DNA from: Glaciihabitans arcticus
Lineage (GTDB): Bacteria; Actinomycetota; Actinomycetes; Actinomycetales; Microbacteriaceae
Assembly: GCF_004310685.1 (NCBI RefSeq)
Contig: NZ_SISG01000001.1
Location: forward strand, 2,480,001 to 2,544,000
Length of the DNA stretch: 64,000 nucleotides
Direction: 5' to 3'
Positions 52,829-62,702 of this stretch are shown one piece after another. Under the pieces are notes generated by a model. The model searched no databases, was not told the DNA's origin, and worked only from the letters and a program-made list of their open reading frames with translations. The translations under genes and the position numbers were made by a program. Position 1 is the stretch's first letter; each line of letters starts with the position of its first letter.

Positions 52829-54792
52829 TTCTTGCCCGAGCGCTTGGCGAGCATCGCGTTGTACTCCTCGAGCTCCGCGTCGCCGTCGCGCTCGGCCTTG
52901 CGGTCGTAGCGCTTCGACTCCCGTTCATCGCTGCGCGACCACATGATCGCGACGGCGATCGCGAGCGCGACTGTCGGGATCTCCCCTACGCTCCACGCGA
53001 TTCCGCCACCGGCCTGCTGGTCGGCGAGGGCGCTGGTGCCCCAGCCCATCGCGCCGTACCAGTCGGCGAGCAGCAGTCCTGTTCCGGTCATCAGTGCGAG
53101 GCCGAAGAAGGCGTGGAACGCCATCGTCGCGAGCAGCACAAGCAGGCGGATCGGATACGACGGACGGTTCGGCTGCGGATCGATGCCGATGAGCGACTGG
53201 GTGAACAGATAGCCGACGGCAAGGAAGTGCACGATCATCCACTGGTGGCCTACGTGGTCCACCGTCGCCCAGCGGAAGAGCGGGGAGTAGTAGAACACCC
53301 AGAGGGAGCCTGCGAAGAGCACCGCTGCGACGACCGGGTTGCCGATGACCGCGAAGTAGCGGGAGTGGGTGATGAGCAGCAGCCACTCGCGCCCGCCGCG
53401 GCTGCCGTCGGTGCGCTTGCGGATCGCGCGCAGCGCGAGGGTGATGGGGGCGCCGGGTACGAGCAGCACCGGCACGACCATGCCGATAACCATGTGCGCG
53501 AGCATGTGCGCACTGAACAGGTACTTCTCGTACGCGTTGACGCCACCGTTGGTCACGTAGAACAGCACGAGAATTCCGGCAACCCACGACACGGTGCGCA
53601 GCACCGGCCAGGCGTCGCCGCGCTTCTTCAGGCGCCAGACCGCGGCGAGGTAGAAGAACAGCGCGAAGCCACAGACCAGCAGCCAAATGAGGTCGAAGTT
53701 CCAGATGGTGAAGAGGTTGGCCGTCGAGATCGGCGGCGGCAGGGGAGACCCGGTGAGGAACTCGGCCGGCGTCGGGTTCTGGGTGGTGTTCGCCGGCGTC
53801 TCAGCCTGGGGCGTCGCCGTGCGTGCGAGTGCCGCAGCGACGCCGGAGGCGATCCCCATGAACGCGAGCTCAGCCGTGATGAGCCACCAGAACCAGCGCT
53901 TCTCGTGGGCGCCGGGGCGTTGCATCCTCTCGATGACGAAGCGGCGCTGGGCGAGGCCGAACAGTCCGAGCGCGATGAGGGCCGCGGTCTTCGTCAGCAC
54001 GAGCAGGCCGTAGGGGGTGAGGAGGTTGTCGAGGGTGCCGACGCGGATCTCGGCGCTCACGTAGCCCGAGATTGCGACGACCACGAAGCAGACGATCGCA
54101 AGAGACGAGTAGCGCTGCAGCACGATACCGAGCCGGCCGGACTCGAGGGTGCGCTGGGTGAGCGCCATGGTGAGCAGTCCGCCGAGCCAGATCGCGGCGA
54201 AGACGAGGTGCAGCCAGATGGCCGAGGTTGCCGCGTCGTGGTTGGCGGTATTGCCGGCGTGGCCCTGCAGCCCCATGGGGATCAGGCCCAACACGGCGGC
54301 GATCGTCATGACCAGCACGAGCGAGTGGTTGCGCACCGCGAAGCACAGCACGGTGAGCGCCGCCGCAATCAGAGTGGTGGTGAGCCAGGCCTGGCCGGAC
54401 TCCTGCGTGGTCAGGTAGGTGGCGAGCAGCGAGCCGAAACGGTCGTCGAGGGTGATCGGCTGCTGGTAGGCGAAGAGGAAGGTGAAGAAGCCGGTGGCTC
54501 CGGATGCAACGGCCCACGCCGCCGCAGAAGCCGCGGCCACGTCGAGAGCCGCGCCATACTCGGGCTTCTTCGCGTCGAGGGCGAAGGCGGCGAGGGCCAG
54601 GGCGCCGATCGTTCCGGCGGCACCGATGTTCACGAGCAGCTTGGCGAGCGGAAGTCCGAAGCGCACGACCGGACCCACGTCGGCGATCAGCTCGGGCTTC
54701 GCGGCCCCGCCGAAGTTGAGGGCGATGATCGCGGAAACGAGTGCGACGAAGAGCAGGGCCGCTGGCCCCACTATGCGGACGAGTCGTGGCAC
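52825..54792 (-). CDS. CopD-CtaG fusion membrane protein
   Basis: 655 residues, about 15-16 membrane helices. The N-terminal half (about 1-330) matches the CopD copper-resistance family, with HAGNTANHDAATSAIWLHLVFAAIWLGGLL holding conserved His. The C-terminal half (about 370-620) is CtaG-like (caa3_CtaG) with FSAHMLAHMVIGMVVPVLL and VDHVGHQWMIVHFLAVG, where His could bind copper for cytochrome oxidase assembly. The fusion is common in actinobacteria. Copper delivery to cytochrome c oxidase is inferred. Confidence 0.88.
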   Translation of the reverse strand: MPRLVRIVGPAALLFVALVSAIIALNFGGAAKPELIADVGPVVRFGLPLAKLLVNIGAAGTIGALALAAFALDAKKPEYGAALDVAAASAAAWAVASGATGFFTFLFAYQQPITLDDRFGSLLATYLTTQESGQAWLTTTLIAAALTVLCFAVRNHSLVLVMTIAAVLGLIPMGLQGHAGNTANHDAATSAIWLHLVFAAIWLGGLLTMALTQRTLESGRLGIVLQRYSSLAIVCFVVVAISGYVSAEIRVGTLDNLLTPYGLLVLTKTAALIALGLFGLAQRRFVIERMQRPGAHEKRWFWWLITAELAFMGIASGVAAALARTATPQAETPANTTQNPTPAEFLTGSPLPPPISTANLFTIWNFDLIWLLVCGFALFFYLAAVWRLKKRGDAWPVLRTVSWVAGILVLFYVTNGGVNAYEKYLFSAHMLAHMVIGMVVPVLLVPGAPITLALRAIRKRTDGSRGGREWLLLITHSRYFAVIGNPVVAAVLFAGSLWVFYYSPLFRWATVDHVGHQWMIVHFLAVGYLFTQSLIGIDPQPNRPSYPIRLLVLLATMAFHAFFGLALMTGTGLLLADWYGAMGWGTSALADQQAGGGIAWSVGEIPTVALAIAVAIMWSRSDERESKRYDRKAERDGDAELEEYNAMLAKRSGKN

Positions 54793-54851
54793 CCACCCAG
54801 CCTAAGCGTCAGCAGCTGTGAGGAACGTCATCCTGCCCCCGGGCACACAAA

Positions 54852-54879
54852 AGGGCGCCGACAACATGGTCGGCGCCCT
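54852..54879 (-). terminator. Rho-independent terminator of the HU gene
   Basis: An 11-bp stem (AGGGCGCCGAC / GTCGGCGCCCT) with a 6-nt loop; on the minus strand it runs into TTTTGTG. Confidence 0.88.
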
Positions 54880-54898
54880 CTCGATGCTTGTAGCTGGA

Positions 54899-55189
54899 TT
54901 AGCCCTTGGCCGCGGCCTTGAGCTTCGAGCCGGCGCTGACCTTCACGCCGTAGCTCGCCTTGATCTGGATAGCCTCACCGGTCTGCGGGTTGCGACCCGT
55001 GCGGGCGTCGCGGTGCGAACGCTCGAACGAGAGCCAGCCCGGGATCGCGACCTTTACGCCATCGGCCACGTTCGTGGAGACGATGTTGAAAAGGGCGTCG
55101 ACGACGGTGTTTACAGCAGCCTGGGTCTGGCCAGACTCTGCTGCGATTGCCGCGACGAGCTCAGTACGGTTTAGTGACTTGTCAGCCAT
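54899..55189 (-). CDS. HU-family nucleoid protein
   Basis: 96 residues from the ATG at 55189, which follows GAGGAGG by 4 nt. LNRTELVAAIAAESGQ, the GRNPQTGEAIQIKA DNA-binding arm and the C-terminal LKAAAKG are characteristic. The long Lys/Ala-rich C-terminal tail of mycobacterial HU is absent. It binds and bends DNA as a dimer. Confidence 0.93.
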   Translation of the reverse strand: MADKSLNRTELVAAIAAESGQTQAAVNTVVDALFNIVSTNVADGVKVAIPGWLSFERSHRDARTGRNPQTGEAIQIKASYGVKVSAGSKLKAAAKG

Positions 55190-55256
55190 GTGTCCTCCTC
55201 GGACCTTGTGCATTGATGTAGTTACTCGGGCCGAGACCTAAGTAACCGCCTGCAAT

Positions 55257-55562
55257 CTACCAGCTTGACTTGGTAATTCCGGGCAATTCTCCACGGTGTG
55301 CCATATCGCGGAAGCGAACACGGGAAACACCGAACTGGCTGAGGAAACCACGGGGGCGTCCGTCAATCGCGTCGCGGCCGCGAACGCGGACCGGCGAAGC
55401 GTTGCGCGGAAGCTTCTGGAGACCGAGGCGAGCTGCTTCACGCGACTCGTCGGTTCCGGCGGGGTCGACGAGTGCCTTCTTCAGTTCAAGGCGCTTCGTG
55501 GCGTAACGCGCCACGATGACCTTGCGCTGCTCGTTCTTGGCAATCTTGCTCTTCTTGGCCAT
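55257..55562 (-). CDS. rpsN: 30S ribosomal protein S14, cysteine-less (C-) form
   Basis: 101 residues: [20 protein letters not shown], then [19 protein letters not shown] and [18 protein letters not shown]. The CxxC zinc-binding pairs of the short S14 form are absent, so this is the zinc-independent type. It is the last gene of the rpmB-rpmG-rpsN operon. Confidence 0.96.
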   Translation of the reverse strand: MAKKSKIAKNEQRKVIVARYATKRLELKKALVDPAGTDESREAARLGLQKLPRNASPVRVRGRDAIDGRPRGFLSQFGVSRVRFRDMAHRGELPGITKSSW

Positions 55563-55564
55563 TC

Positions 55565-55732
55565 TTAGCGCTCCTCGCGGAATTCAACGTGCTTGCGAAC
55601 CACCGGGTCGTACTTCTTCAGCACGAGGCGGTCGGGGTTGTTACGACGGTTCTTCTTGGTCACGTAGGTGTAACCGGTTCCGGCCGTCGAGCGGAGCTTG
55701 ATGATCGGACGGATGTCCTGTGCTTTAGCCAT
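55565..55732 (-). CDS. rpmG: 50S ribosomal protein L33, cysteine-less (C-) form
   Basis: 55 residues (too short for many ORF finders): [20 protein letters not shown], then [20 protein letters not shown]. There is no cysteine at all, so it cannot hold the zinc ribbon of C+ L33. The ATG overlaps the rpmB stop by one base (TAATG). rpsN follows 2 nt later. Confidence 0.95.
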   Translation of the reverse strand: MAKAQDIRPIIKLRSTAGTGYTYVTKKNRRNNPDRLVLKKYDPVVRKHVEFREER

Positions 55733-55968
55733 TAGATCTTCACCCCACGAGCGAGGATGTCCTTGACGACAGACTCGATGCCACGGGCGTCAATAACCTT
55801 GATGCCCTTTGCGGAAAGCTGCAACGTGACGTTGCGGCGCAGAGACGGTACGTAGTACGTCTTCTTCTGGATGTTCGGGTCGAAACGACGCTTGGTGCGT
55901 CGGTGCGAGTGCGAAATGTTGTGTCCGAAGCCGGGAATGGCTCCGGTCACCTGGCATGTTGCTGCCAT
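55732..55968 (-). CDS. rpmB: 50S ribosomal protein L28
   Basis: 78 residues from the ATG at 55968: [20 protein letters not shown], then [16 protein letters not shown]. One cysteine only, so no CxxC zinc pair. The rpmB-rpmG-rpsN arrangement is that of alternative, zinc-free ribosomal protein operons of actinobacteria, which are often Zur-repressed; no clear Zur box was found upstream here. The 5' untranslated region is probably ~130 nt. Confidence 0.94.
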   Translation of the reverse strand: MAATCQVTGAIPGFGHNISHSHRRTKRRFDPNIQKKTYYVPSLRRNVTLQLSAKGIKVIDARGIESVVKDILARGVKI

Positions 55969-55992
55969 GGGCGTACTCCTAGTCTGGTTACC

Positions 55993-56010
55993 GTGAAGCG
56001 AATGCTTCAC
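55993..56010. promoter_or_regulatory. Palindrome in the rpmB leader
   Basis: GTGAAGC-GAAT-GCTTCAC is a perfect 7-bp inverted repeat 25-42 nt before the rpmB ATG. It could be an RNA hairpin in the leader or a protein-binding site; no matching regulator is known to me. Confidence 0.4.
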
Positions 56011-56101
56011 CCAAGGTCACTTGTCGGCACGCGACCACCGCTTCGTAAACGAGCCGGCTGCGTACGTGGGGCGTGGGATTTCTCACACACCAAGGAGAAA
56101 G

Positions 56102-56107
56102 CTTATA
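56102..56107 (-). promoter_or_regulatory. Likely -10 box of the rpmB-rpmG-rpsN operon
   Basis: TATAAG on the minus strand lies inside an imperfect inverted repeat GAGAA...TTCTC (56095-56112). TTGCGG about 15 nt further upstream could serve as -35. Confidence 0.4.
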
Positions 56108-56136
56108 TTCTCGGCGTGTCGCCCGCAAGTTAGCGG

Positions 56137-56142
56137 CAGACT
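56137..56142 (+). promoter_or_regulatory. Weak leaderless -10 box for LLM oxidoreductase
   Basis: CAGACT lies 6 nt before the ATG at 56149. Confidence 0.3.
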
Positions 56143-56148
56143 GACCGT

Positions 56149-57243
<1,095 letters not shown>

Positions 57244-57244
57244 C

Positions 57245-57640
57245 TCAGGCGGGGAGGCCCAGCTTCGAGCACTCGGCACACAGGCCGAAGACGTCGACGA
57301 TGTGGTTCGGCTGGGTGAAGCCGTGCTCGGCCGCCACCTGCTGCGCCCAGGTCTCGACGGCATCCGCCTCGATCTCGACCGTGAGCCCGCAGTTGCGGCA
57401 GATCAGGTGGTGGTGGTGGCTGCCCGGAGTGCACGCGCGGTAGAGGCTCTCGCCGTCCTGCTGCAGCGAGTCTGCCTCACCCTCGGTCGCGAGGTCGGTG
57501 AGGGCGCGGTAGACGGTGGCCAGGCCGATGGGGGAGCCGGAGTCCCGCAGGCTCGAGTGCAGAGACTGCGCGCTCACGAAGCTCTCGGAGGTGCCGAGCG
57601 CCTCGCGCACCGCCTCCCGCTGCCACGTGTTGCGCTTCAT
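57245..57640 (-). CDS. zur: Fur-family zinc uptake regulator Zur
   Basis: 131 residues. N-terminal winged helix (about 1-75: MKRNTWQREAVREAL, FVSAQSLHSSL, GLATVYRAL), then the HHHH cluster (about 96-99) with sensor/structural Cys pairs CRNC (102-105) and CAEC (123-126). The four-His run and co-transcription with znuACB point to Zur rather than Fur. Its start overlaps the znuB stop (ATGA). It would bind the Fur-type box upstream of znuA when zinc is plentiful. Confidence 0.9.
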   Translation of the reverse strand: MKRNTWQREAVREALGTSESFVSAQSLHSSLRDSGSPIGLATVYRALTDLATEGEADSLQQDGESLYRACTPGSHHHHLICRNCGLTVEIEADAVETWAQQVAAEHGFTQPNHIVDVFGLCAECSKLGLPA

Positions 57641-58494
57641 GCCCTCATCGTACCTTTCACGGTTCGGCGACCGCTTGCCTCGCGCCGCCAGCCCATGATG
57701 CGGCAGACGAGGTAGATCAGGAACGAGATGGTGGTGATGTATGGGCTGATCGGCAGCGAACCGCCGAGGGCCAGCAGGATGCCACCGACGGCCGACACCA
57801 ACCCGAAGGCCATGCTCAGCACGGGCACCAGGACCGGCGACGATGACACGCGCAACGCGGCAGCCGCGGGAGTCACGAGAAGCGCGAGCACCAAGAGCGA
57901 GCCGATGATCTGCACCGAGACAGCGACGGTGAGTCCGAGCAGCACCATGAACACGAGGGACAGGGTTCGCGACGGGACTCCGCGCGCCGCCGCAACGTCG
58001 GGGTCGAGGCTGTCGAAGCTGAGCGGACGCCAGACGATGAGCAGACCGAGCAGCACCACGATCGAGATGGTGATGAGCAGCCCGAGTTGCGGCACATCCA
58101 CGGAGATGATCTGGCCGGTGAGCAGGCCGAACTTGTTGGCGCTGCGGCCCGGGTAGAGGGCGAGGAAGAGAATGCCGAGGCCCAGCCCGAACGGCATGAG
58201 CACCCCGATGATGGAGTTGCGGTCGCGCGCACGGGCGCCGAGCACACCGATGAGGATGGCGGCGAGCAGCGAGCCGACGAGGGATCCGGTGACGACGTTC
58301 GCACCGATGAGCAGCGCGCCCGCCGCACCCGCGAAGGACAGCTCGCTGATGCCGTGCACGGCGAAAGCCATGTCACGTTGCATCACGAAGACGCCGATGA
58401 GGCCGCCGACGATGCCGAGCACGGCCGCGGCCACAATCGAGTTCTGCACGAGGCCCAGCAGTTCGCCGTAGTTCTCGAAGTTGAAGAGCGTCAC
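57637..58494 (-). CDS. znuB: Zinc ABC transporter permease ZnuB
   Basis: 285 residues, eight to nine membrane helices, ABC-3 permease family. GISELSFAGAAGALLIGANVV is the conserved central region, and VSVQIIGSLLVLALLVTPAAAA the late helix. It forms the membrane channel of the zinc importer. The GTG start overlaps the znuC stop and the stop overlaps the zur start. Confidence 0.93.
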   Translation of the reverse strand: MTLFNFENYGELLGLVQNSIVAAAVLGIVGGLIGVFVMQRDMAFAVHGISELSFAGAAGALLIGANVVTGSLVGSLLAAILIGVLGARARDRNSIIGVLMPFGLGLGILFLALYPGRSANKFGLLTGQIISVDVPQLGLLITISIVVLLGLLIVWRPLSFDSLDPDVAAARGVPSRTLSLVFMVLLGLTVAVSVQIIGSLLVLALLVTPAAAALRVSSSPVLVPVLSMAFGLVSAVGGILLALGGSLPISPYITTISFLIYLVCRIMGWRREASGRRTVKGTMRA

Positions 58495-59282
58495 TCGGCC
58501 ACCTCGTCGTGGTGGTGGTCGGGCACGCCGACGACGATCACGCGTCCGTGGCTGCGAATGACGTCGACCGGGGTTCCGTACAGCTCGCTGAGCACGTCCG
58601 ACTGCAGCACCTCGTCGGGGGTGCCCTGCCGGAACCGTCCATCGGCCAGGTAGAGAACGCGGTCGACGACATCGAGCACCGGGTTCACGTCGTGCGTGAC
58701 GAACACGACTGCGGTGTTGTGCTCGCGGCGACGGCGGTCGATGAGTTCGGAGACCGCGCGCTGGTGCTGCAGGTCGAGACTGAGCAGCGGTTCGTCGCAG
58801 AGCAGCAGGATCGGGTCGCCGGCGAGCGCCTGTCCGACCCGGAGACGCTGCTGTTCGCCGCCCGACAGGGTGCCGACCGGGCGGGACGCGAAGGTCGTGG
58901 CTCCGACGTCGGCGAGCAGGGCATCCACCCTCTCGTGTTCTGCGCGACTCGTGATGGGCAGCCCGAAGCGGTGTCCGTTGACGCCGAGCGTGACCAGGTC
59001 ACGACCGCGCAGCGGGGTGCCGGCCGCGACCAGCTTCTGTTGCGGGATGTACCCCACTCGCCGATCGCCGCGGGTCACGCTCCGTCCGCCCAGGGTCACG
59101 GTGCCGGCGTCGAGCCTCTGCTGGCCGAGGATCGTCTTCAGCAGGCTGGTCTTTCCGGAGCCGTTCGGCCCCAGCACGGCGAGGAATTCGCCGGGCGCGA
59201 CTCTGAGGTCGAGGTCGCTCCAGAGGGTGCGCCCGCCGAAGCCGAGCGCACCCTCCTGGAATTCGAGTACCGGTGGGATCAC
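58491..59282 (-). CDS. znuC: Zinc ABC transporter ATPase ZnuC
   Basis: 263 residues from the GTG at 59282, which overlaps the znuA stop (GTGA); an earlier GTG/ATG would run into znuA. Walker A GPNGSGKTS (about 38-46), signature LSGGEQQR, Walker B ILLLCDEPLLSLD, switch FVTHDVN. C-terminal His-rich end PDHHHDEVAE. Confidence 0.92.
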   Translation of the reverse strand: MIPPVLEFQEGALGFGGRTLWSDLDLRVAPGEFLAVLGPNGSGKTSLLKTILGQQRLDAGTVTLGGRSVTRGDRRVGYIPQQKLVAAGTPLRGRDLVTLGVNGHRFGLPITSRAEHERVDALLADVGATTFASRPVGTLSGGEQQRLRVGQALAGDPILLLCDEPLLSLDLQHQRAVSELIDRRRREHNTAVVFVTHDVNPVLDVVDRVLYLADGRFRQGTPDEVLQSDVLSELYGTPVDVIRSHGRVIVVGVPDHHHDEVAE

Positions 59283-60253
59283 TTCAGAACGGCGGCGATC
59301 GCGTTCAGGTTGTCGGTCATCCACGAGACATAGTCTGTGCCATCCGGGAGCGTCTCGGTGAATTCGACCACCGGAATGCCCGCGTCCTCGGCGGCCCCGC
59401 GCAGCTGCTCGGTCTCCGAGCTTGCGGTCTGCGCGTTGTAGGCGAGCAGGGCGACATCACCCGAGCCGATGACGGCGAGGGTGTCGCGCAGCGTGGTGGG
59501 CGACACATCCGTGCCCTCTTCGATCGCCTCGGAGAAGGCTTCGGGCGTCCTGTTGGTGAAGCCGGCGGCCTCGAGCAGGTACAGCGGCACCGGCTCGGTG
59601 ATGGCGACGCCGAGACCGTCGGTGTCGAGCGCCTCGGCCGTTGCCTCGAGCGCCTCGATCTTCGCCGCGAAGTCCTCAAAGTTGGCGGTGTACTCGGCGG
59701 CGTTCGCGGCGTCGAGCTCGCCGAACTGGTGGGCGAGTTCCTCGGCGACGTGCAGCACTCCGTGCAGGCTGTACCAGACATGCTCGTTGAAGCCCTCGAT
59801 GTGATCGTGGCCGTGACCGTCGATCTCCTGGGCGGCGTCGTCGGCCTCGCCGCCGTCGGCGTCTTCCTCGTGAGCGTCGCCCTCGTGACCGTGGTTGTCG
59901 CCCTCGAGCAGGCCCGATGCCTCGCTCGCGCTGACGACGACGGCACTGGATGACCCGGCCTCGAGCAGCGTGTCGATGAACGGGTCGTACCCGCCGCCGT
60001 TCTCGATCACGAGGTCGGCCTTGGAGAGGGCGAGCTGGTCCTGTGCGGAGGCCTCGTAGCTGTGCGGGTCCTGCGCGGCACTCGTGATGAGGCTCGTCAC
60101 GGTGACGCGGTCGCCGCCGATGGACTCGGCGATGCTTCCATAGACGTTGGTGGACGCGACGACCTTGAGGGTGCCGTCATCGACCGCCGGGGTACTCGCG
60201 CAACCGGCGAGGGCGAGCGTTGCCGCGATGGACAGGGGGAAGAGCTTGTTCAT
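59279..60253 (-). CDS. znuA: Zinc-binding lipoprotein ZnuA
   Basis: 324 residues from the ATG at 60253. The lipobox LAGC gives Cys18-19 for lipid anchoring. The cluster A-I binding protein fold carries a His/Asp/Glu-rich loop (DNHGHEGDAHEEDADGGEADD, then DGHGHDHIEG) that is the metal-binding mark of ZnuA proteins. It captures zinc outside the membrane for ZnuBC. First gene of znuA-znuC-znuB-zur. Confidence 0.93.
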   Translation of the reverse strand: MNKLFPLSIAATLALAGCASTPAVDDGTLKVVASTNVYGSIAESIGGDRVTVTSLITSAAQDPHSYEASAQDQLALSKADLVIENGGGYDPFIDTLLEAGSSSAVVVSASEASGLLEGDNHGHEGDAHEEDADGGEADDAAQEIDGHGHDHIEGFNEHVWYSLHGVLHVAEELAHQFGELDAANAAEYTANFEDFAAKIEALEATAEALDTDGLGVAITEPVPLYLLEAAGFTNRTPEAFSEAIEEGTDVSPTTLRDTLAVIGSGDVALLAYNAQTASSETEQLRGAAEDAGIPVVEFTETLPDGTDYVSWMTDNLNAIAAVLK

Positions 60254-60283
60254 GAAGGGCTTTCTAAGGCGCGTGTTGCGAAC

Positions 60284-60302
60284 GGTAATGAGATTCGTTA
60301 TC
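60284..60302. promoter_or_regulatory. Zur/Fur-type operator upstream of znuA
   Basis: GGTAATGAGATTCGTTATC agrees with 15 of 19 bases of the classic Fur-family box GATAATGATAATCATTATC, keeping the inverted TAATGA/TCGTTA halves. It lies 31-49 bp upstream of the znuA ATG, at the expected promoter position. Autoregulation by Zur is the natural reading. Confidence 0.75.
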
Positions 60303-60362
60303 AACAGTATGACGCGCTGACGCCGCCCGGCCAAATCGGCGGGCGGCCAGCTTCTCAATGAG

Positions 60363-61706
60363 CTAGTCGAGCAGCAGCGCGGGCTCTTCGAGGATGCTCG
60401 CGACGTCCGCCACGAAGCGGCTCACCACGTCGCCGTCGACCACGCGGTGGTCGAAGCTGCCGCCCAGTGTCGTGACGAAGCGCGGACGCACCTCTCCGTC
60501 GACGACCCACGGCTTCTGCTTGATGGTGCCGAGCGCGATGATCCCGACCTCGCCCGGGTTGAGAATCGGCGTGCCGGTGTCCATGCCGAAGGAACCGAGG
60601 TTCGTGATCGTGATGGTGCCGCCAGACATCTGCGCGGGGCTGGTCTTGCCGTCCCGCGCGGTGATGGTGAGAGCCTCGAGCGCCATGGCGAGCTCGCGCA
60701 GCGACAGCTCCTGCGCGTCCTTGACGTTCGGAACCACGAGTCCACGGGGCGTGGCCGCGGCGATGCCGAGGTTCACGTAGTGGTGCACCGTGATCTCCTT
60801 GTCGGTGAACGTGCTGTTCACCATGGGGTTGCGACGCACAGCCCAGATGAGCGCCTTGGCCGCGATGAGCAGCGGTGAGACGCGGATACCGGCGAAATCG
60901 GGGGAGTTCTTGAGGCGCTTGACGAACTCCATGGTGCGGGTCGCGTCGATGTCCACGAACACACTCACGTGCGGCGCGGTGAACGCGCTCGTCGTCATGG
61001 CCGTGGCGATGGCCTTGCGCATTCCCTTGACCGGGATGATCTCCTCGCGCTCATCCGACCACGCGGGGGTCTCGATGTTGCGGAAGACGCTCGCCTGCGA
61101 GGCCTGGCGGATCACGTCGTCGCGGGTGATCTCGCCGGCGAGGCCGGTCGCGAGCACCTCGGCGAGATCCACGCCCAGATCCTTGGCGAGCTTGCGAATC
61201 GGCGGCTTCGCGATGATTGAGGATGCCGCGGCCGCCGGCACCGAACTGGGACGGGTCGTGGCGCGCGCGTCGGGCACGGGTGCCTCCGCCGCCGGCGCGG
61301 ACTTGCGGCGCCGCGAAGCGCCGTGTCCCTTGATCCCGTAACCGACGAGAACGGCGCCGGGCTTCTCCTCCGACGCCTCCGTTGAGATGCTGGACGCGGT
61401 GTCTGCGACGGTGCTGGTGGTCTCGGGGTTCGCGGGGGCGGGAGCCGGGGCATCCTCGCTCGCACCGGCCTCGGCGACCCGGATCAGCACCGAGCCGACC
61501 TCGACCGTCTGGCCCTCGTCGGCGAGCAGGGCCGACACGGTCCCGGCGAAGGGGGAGGGCAGCTCGACCAGCGATTTGGCGGTCTCGATCTCGACGAGCA
61601 CCTGGTTGATCTCGACGGTGTCGCCGGGCTTGACGCGCCACTGCACGATCTCGGCCTCGGTCAGGCCCTCGCCGACGTCGGGGAGGGTGAACTCAGAATC
61701 ACTCAT
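60363..61706 (-). CDS. Branched-chain 2-oxoacid dehydrogenase E2 (lipoyl acyltransferase)
   Basis: 447 residues. One lipoyl domain (about 1-80) with the lipoylated Lys in [11 protein letters not shown]; an Ala/Pro-rich linker; the E3-binding domain [20 protein letters not shown] (about 172-205); and the catalytic domain ending [15 protein letters not shown] with the HxxxDG active site. Together with E1 it oxidatively decarboxylates 2-oxoacids; E3 is not in this window. Likely a branched-chain substrate, but pyruvate is not excluded. Confidence 0.88.
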   Translation of the reverse strand: MSDSEFTLPDVGEGLTEAEIVQWRVKPGDTVEINQVLVEIETAKSLVELPSPFAGTVSALLADEGQTVEVGSVLIRVAEAGASEDAPAPAPANPETTSTVADTASSISTEASEEKPGAVLVGYGIKGHGASRRRKSAPAAEAPVPDARATTRPSSVPAAAASSIIAKPPIRKLAKDLGVDLAEVLATGLAGEITRDDVIRQASQASVFRNIETPAWSDEREEIIPVKGMRKAIATAMTTSAFTAPHVSVFVDIDATRTMEFVKRLKNSPDFAGIRVSPLLIAAKALIWAVRRNPMVNSTFTDKEITVHHYVNLGIAAATPRGLVVPNVKDAQELSLRELAMALEALTITARDGKTSPAQMSGGTITITNLGSFGMDTGTPILNPGEVGIIALGTIKQKPWVVDGEVRPRFVTTLGGSFDHRVVDGDVVSRFVADVASILEEPALLLD

Positions 61707-61721
61707 GCGTTCAGTCCTTTT

Positions 61722-62702
61722 TTAGTAGGCCAGGGCCCGGTCGACTGCCTCGAGCACGCGGTCGGCGTCAGGCAGGTAGATCGTCTCGAGCTTCGCGGGC
61801 GGGAACGGTGCGTCGAAGCCGGAGACCCGCAGCACGGGTGCCTCGAGCGAGTAGAAGGCGCGCTCGGTGACCGTCGCCGCGATCTCGGAGCTGACCGAAA
61901 CGAAACCGGGTGCCTCGGAGACGACGACGAGTCGGCCGGTCTTCTGCACCGAGGCGATGATGGGCGCGTAGTCGATGGGGGAGAGCGAGCGGATGTCGAT
62001 GACCTCGATGCTCGTGCCCTCCTCGGCGGCGATCTCGGCCGCCTGCAGCAGGGTCGCGACCATGGCGCCGTGGCCGAGCAGGGTGATCTCGCTGCCCTCG
62101 CGCACCACGCGGGTGGAGTGCAGCGGAGCGCCGGAGGCGGAGAAGTCGACTTCGCCCTTGGGCCAGTAGCGGCTCTTGGGTTCGAAGAACATGACCGGGT
62201 CGTTGCTCGCGATGGCCTCCTGGATCATCCAGTAGGCGTCGTGCGGGGTGCTCGGGCTCACGAGGCGCAGGCCGGGGGTGTGCGCGAAGTACGCCTCCGG
62301 GCTCTCCTGGTGGTGCTCGACCGCTCCGATGTGCCCGCCGTAGGGCACGCGGATGACGACCGGCAGCTGCAGGGTGCCCTCGTGGCGGTTCGTGAGCTTC
62401 GCCAGCTGGGTCGTGATCTGGTCGAAGCCCGGGAAGATGAAGCCGTCGAACTGGATCTCGACGACGGGACGGTAGCCCCCCATCGCGAGGCCGATCGCGG
62501 TGCCGACGATGCCGGACTCGGCGAGCGGGGTGTCCATGACGCGGTGGGTGCCGAACTCGGCCTGCAGGCCCTCGGTCACACGGAAGACGCCACCGAGCGG
62601 GCCGATGTCCTCGCCCATCAGGAGCACCTTGGCGTCATCCTGCATGGCCTTGCGGAGGCCCGCATTCAGCGCCTTGGCGAGCGGCATGATTTCGGTGCTC
62701 AC
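61722..62702 (-). CDS. 2-oxoacid dehydrogenase E1 beta subunit
   Basis: 326 residues from the GTG at 62702, which overlaps the E1alpha stop (GTGA). LMGEDIGPLGGVFRVTEGL, DTPLAESGIVGTAIGLA, and VPYGGHIGAVEHHQESPEAYF (the last with the active-site His of BCKDH/PDH E1beta) are present. It forms the alpha2beta2 E1 enzyme with the upstream gene. Confidence 0.92.
   Translation of the reverse strand: MSTEIMPLAKALNAGLRKAMQDDAKVLLMGEDIGPLGGVFRVTEGLQAEFGTHRVMDTPLAESGIVGTAIGLAMGGYRPVVEIQFDGFIFPGFDQITTQLAKLTNRHEGTLQLPVVIRVPYGGHIGAVEHHQESPEAYFAHTPGLRLVSPSTPHDAYWMIQEAIASNDPVMFFEPKSRYWPKGEVDFSASGAPLHSTRVVREGSEITLLGHGAMVATLLQAAEIAAEEGTSIEVIDIRSLSPIDYAPIIASVQKTGRLVVVSEAPGFVSVSSEIAATVTERAFYSLEAPVLRVSGFDAPFPPAKLETIYLPDADRVLEAVDRALAY

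Noticed and set aside
52669-54921. 750-codon plus-strand frame
   Set aside because: Antisense to the copD-ctaG gene; translation is low-complexity Arg/His/Glu with no membrane helices or motifs.
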